From NCBI GenBank assembly GCA_035765415.1, contig DASTXR010000131.1, forward strand, positions 1 to 64,000: DNA of 64,000 nt, given 5' to 3'. Under the pieces are notes generated by a model. It was not told the DNA's origin. It saw only the letters and a list, made by a program, of their open reading frames with translations, and did no database searches. This document shows, piece after piece, positions 61,686 through 64,000 of the stretch (position 1 is the first letter of the stretch; each line of letters begins with the position of its first letter). Source of the stretch: CADEED01 sp035765415. Its GTDB lineage: Bacteria; Pseudomonadota; Gammaproteobacteria; Steroidobacterales; Steroidobacteraceae. The translations under genes and the position numbers were made by a program.

Positions 61686-63884
61686 ATGCCGCAGATGTTT
61701 GATGACGTCGGAGAAATCGTGGAAGAGGCGCTGCGGCGCGTGGGCAAACGCGTGGTGCTGGCGCTGCCGCTGGGCATCGGCAAACCCAATCTCATCGCCA
61801 ACGAATTCTTCCGGCGCGCGCGCGCCGATTCCTCGATGGACCTCACCATCTTCACGGCGCTGAGCCTGCGCAAACCCACGGGGCAGAGCGCGCTCGAAAA
61901 AGCCTTCATCGATCCGCTGGCCGCGCGCGTGTTCGGCAACTACCCGGACCTCGACTACCTGGCGGCCGTTCGGCGCGACGAAGTGCCGGCCAACGTGCGT
62001 GTCATCGAGTTCTTCTTCGAGCCGGGCTCGCTGCTGAATTCCGCGCATGCGCAATCCCACTACCTGTGCGCGAATTACACGCACGTGGCGCGCGAGCTGC
62101 TGGCCCGCGGCGTGAACGTCGTCGCGCACGTGGTGGCCAAACGTGTCGTGGCGGGCGTCACCGAGATCAGCCTCGGCAGCAATCCCGATATCACGGTCGA
62201 CCTGATGCCGGAGGTCGCCAGGATGCGGGCGGCCGGCAGCCCGGTGGTGTTGCTGGGCCAGGTGCATCGCGAAATGCCATTCATGCTCGGCGCAGCCACC
62301 TCGAGCGCGGACAACTTCGACCTGCTGCTCGATCATTCACGTTACGACTACGACCTGTTCGCGCCGCCGAATCCCTCCCTGTCGACGGTGGATCACGCCA
62401 TCGGGCTGCACGCCAGCAGCCTGGTGCGCGATGGCGGCACGCTGCAGATCGGCATCGGCGAGCTCGGCGATTCGATCGTCTATTCATTGCTGCTGCGTCA
62501 CCAGCAGAACGAAGCCTGGCGCCGCGCGCTGGTGGACGCCGGCACCGAGCACGGCGCGGCGCTCATCGACAGCGTGGGCGGCCGGGCACCGTTCGCCACG
62601 GGGCTATTCGGCGCCACGGAGATGTTCGTAGACCAGATGCTCGACCTGTACCGCGCCGGAGTTCTCCGCCGCCGCGTCTACGACTATCTACCGCTGCAGC
62701 GCGCGCTGGCCGCGAACGGCTCGGGCACGCGCGTCGACGAGGCTCTGCTGGAGGCCCTGCTGGCCGCGGGCGCAGGACCGGTGCTCGGCGCCGGCGACGT
62801 GGCGTCGCTGAGAAGCGCAGGCGTGTTGCGCAGCGAGACGCGCTTCGAGAATGGCAGCATCATCTCGCCCGAAGGCGTGCGCATCGAAGCGGACCTGGGA
62901 AACGCCAGGGTACGCGCCGCGCTCGCGCGGGACTGCCTCGGGCTCAACCTGCAGGGCGGCACGGTGATGCACGCGGGTTTTCTGCTGGGCCCGCGCTCCT
63001 TCTATGCCGCGCTCAATGCGCTGCCGGAAACCGAGCGGCGCCTCTTCGACATGCGCGGAGTCGGTTACATCAACCAGCTCTATGGCGATGACCTGCCACT
63101 GCGCGTGGCCCAGCGCAGCCACGCGCGCTTCGTGAACACCACCATGATGTTGACGACGCTCGGGGCCGCCATCTCCGACGCGCTGGCCGACGGCCGCGTG
63201 GTGTCGGGCGTCGGCGGCCAGTACAACTTCGTCACCATGGCGCATGCGCTGCCCGGCGCACGGTCGGTGCTTTGCGTGCGTTCAACGCGGCGGAAAGACG
63301 GCAAGCACAGCTCCAACATCGTCACGAGCTTCGGGCACACCACCATTCCACGCCACCTGCGCGACATCGCCGTCACCGAATACGGCATCGCCGACCTGCG
63401 CGGCCGCACCGACGCCGAGTGTGTGGCCGCGATGATCAACATCGCGGACTCCCGGTTCCAGGAGTCGTTGCTGGCGGAGGCGAAGCGCGCCCACAAGATC
63501 GATGCGGGTTACCGCGTTCCCGAGCAGCATCGCCACAACACACCGGAACGACTCGAGGAGGCGTTCGCCGCGCAGCGGCACGTTGGCCTGTTTTCGGAGT
63601 ATCCGTTCGGCACCGATCTCACGCGCGAGGAGATAGAGCTGGCGCGCGCGCTGCGGTGGCTGAAGGAGAACACGGCGACCACGCGCGACCGCGTGCTCAC
63701 CATTGCGCAGGCGCTGTTCGCGCGACCGCGTGACCGCGAACGCGCCTGCCTCGCGCGCCTGCAGCTCGACGCGCCGCGCGGGCTCGAGGCGCGACTGAAC
63801 GCGAAGCTGGTGCGTCTTGGATTGCGCGTCACGGCGGACACGCGCCAGGCAGTTATTTCGCGAACAGCCGCGAAGGATCCTTGA
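61686..63884 (+). CDS. Acetyl-CoA hydrolase/transferase family protein, long form
   Basis: A 732-residue CoA-transferase-fold protein. It carries the class I CoA-transferase/hydrolase pattern (GIGELGDSIVYSLL near residue 258) and the C-terminal AcetylCoA_hyd_C region with VGGQYNFVTMAHALPGARSV, TSFGHTTIPRHLRDIAVTEYGIADLRGRTD and HKID. It is well over the usual 430-550 residues, with extra sequence in the middle and at the end. It may interconvert acetyl-CoA and acetate or move CoA between acids. The start at 61686 is immediately past the divergent cupin gene. It overlaps the truncated VOC gene by 32 bases. Confidence 0.85.
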   Translation: MPQMFDDVGEIVEEALRRVGKRVVLALPLGIGKPNLIANEFFRRARADSSMDLTIFTALSLRKPTGQSALEKAFIDPLAARVFGNYPDLDYLAAVRRDEVPANVRVIEFFFEPGSLLNSAHAQSHYLCANYTHVARELLARGVNVVAHVVAKRVVAGVTEISLGSNPDITVDLMPEVARMRAAGSPVVLLGQVHREMPFMLGAATSSADNFDLLLDHSRYDYDLFAPPNPSLSTVDHAIGLHASSLVRDGGTLQIGIGELGDSIVYSLLLRHQQNEAWRRALVDAGTEHGAALIDSVGGRAPFATGLFGATEMFVDQMLDLYRAGVLRRRVYDYLPLQRALAANGSGTRVDEALLEALLAAGAGPVLGAGDVASLRSAGVLRSETRFENGSIISPEGVRIEADLGNARVRAALARDCLGLNLQGGTVMHAGFLLGPRSFYAALNALPETERRLFDMRGVGYINQLYGDDLPLRVAQRSHARFVNTTMMLTTLGAAISDALADGRVVSGVGGQYNFVTMAHALPGARSVLCVRSTRRKDGKHSSNIVTSFGHTTIPRHLRDIAVTEYGIADLRGRTDAECVAAMINIADSRFQESLLAEAKRAHKIDAGYRVPEQHRHNTPERLEEAFAAQRHVGLFSEYPFGTDLTREEIELARALRWLKENTATTRDRVLTIAQALFARPRDRERACLARLQLDAPRGLEARLNAKLVRLGLRVTADTRQAVISRTAAKDP

Positions 63885-64000
63885 ACGCCTTGAACTCGAG
63901 CGCGTTGCCCGACGGGTCGTAAAGAAACATCGTCGCCTGTTCCCCAACCTGGCCCGCAAAGCGAATGCCCGGTTCGATCTCGAAGCGCGTGCCGGAAGCC
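63853..64000 (-). CDS. Truncated VOC/glyoxalase family gene (3' end only)
   Basis: Reading the minus strand from the window edge gives 48 residues ending in a stop at 63853-63855. The sequence includes QATMFLYDPSGNALEFKAF, the typical C-terminal metal-ligand motif (DPSGNxLEFK) of the glyoxalase/bleomycin-resistance superfamily. The start lies outside the window. It overlaps the end of the convergent acetyl-CoA hydrolase gene by 32 bases. Confidence 0.8.
   Translation of the reverse strand, partial: ASGTRFEIEPGIRFAGQVGEQATMFLYDPSGNALEFKAFKDPSRLFAK

Overview
The window is a GC-rich, gene-dense stretch of chromosome from what looks like an aerobic soil or plant-litter gammaproteobacterium. The class I gshA, the glnK-amtB pair under a sigma-54-type promoter, the CrbS/CrbR-like acetate regulators and the short GC-rich hairpin repeats together suggest a relative of Xanthomonadales/Steroidobacteraceae. 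That placement is inference, not a database result. I found no rRNA, tRNA, CRISPR array, transposase or phage gene.

Layout. 10-2000: ammonium transport (glnK-amtB, minus strand). 2051-8204: a ferredoxin-reductase-type flavoprotein, then a minus-strand xfp-glgP operon linking glycogen phosphorolysis to phosphoketolase. 8347-12692: a membrane-anchored RoxA/peroxidase-like cytochrome c translationally coupled to a membrane patatin. 12738-14513: a diguanylate cyclase. 14540-19272: a BlaI/BlaR1-like locus with a repressor, an M56 protease carrying a DUF3738 sensor, a protease-less paralogue of that sensor, a beta-lactamase-fold hydrolase and a free copy of the hydrolase's N-terminal domain. 19295-22600: class I ribonucleotide reductase nrdAB behind a cobalamin riboswitch. 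22664-25319: a diheme cytochrome c, and an SDR divergent from a LysR regulator. 25297-29173: divergent GH43 and GH35 secreted glycosidases. 29299-33786: single-chain pyruvate carboxylase and a Thr-type asparaginase. 33817-40125: a second diguanylate cyclase, gshA, a START-like protein, a DUF2845 protein and a DUF885 lipoprotein. 40279-44468: a LuxR-type response regulator convergent with a sodium/solute-symporter-fused hybrid kinase. 44557-46539: a CE15 glucuronoyl esterase. 46664-50263: thiolase, homogentisate dioxygenase and an FAA hydrolase. 50270-58619: YbaK, a HAF-repeat protein, dienelactone hydrolase, an aldehyde dehydrogenase, a VOC protein, an MFS transporter and an S46 peptidase. 58584-64000: two YceI proteins, cytochrome b561, a small membrane protein, a cupin, an acetyl-CoA hydrolase/transferase and a truncated VOC gene.

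How it fits together. Secreted GH43, GH35 and CE15 enzymes point to use of hemicellulose and lignin-carbohydrate material. Several genes touch the acetyl-CoA/acetate node: phosphoketolase, pyruvate carboxylase, thiolase, acetyl-CoA hydrolase and the CrbS/CrbR-like pair. Tyrosine-type aromatic breakdown is represented by hmgA and the FAA hydrolase.

The two most notable control systems are these. First, the BlaI-type locus has matching double operators at two promoters and a DUF3738 sensor where a penicillin sensor would normally be. Second, the B12 riboswitch sits ahead of a B12-independent ribonucleotide reductase. Three hairpin repeats of related character are scattered through the window, and one of them is inserted in frame in a coding sequence.
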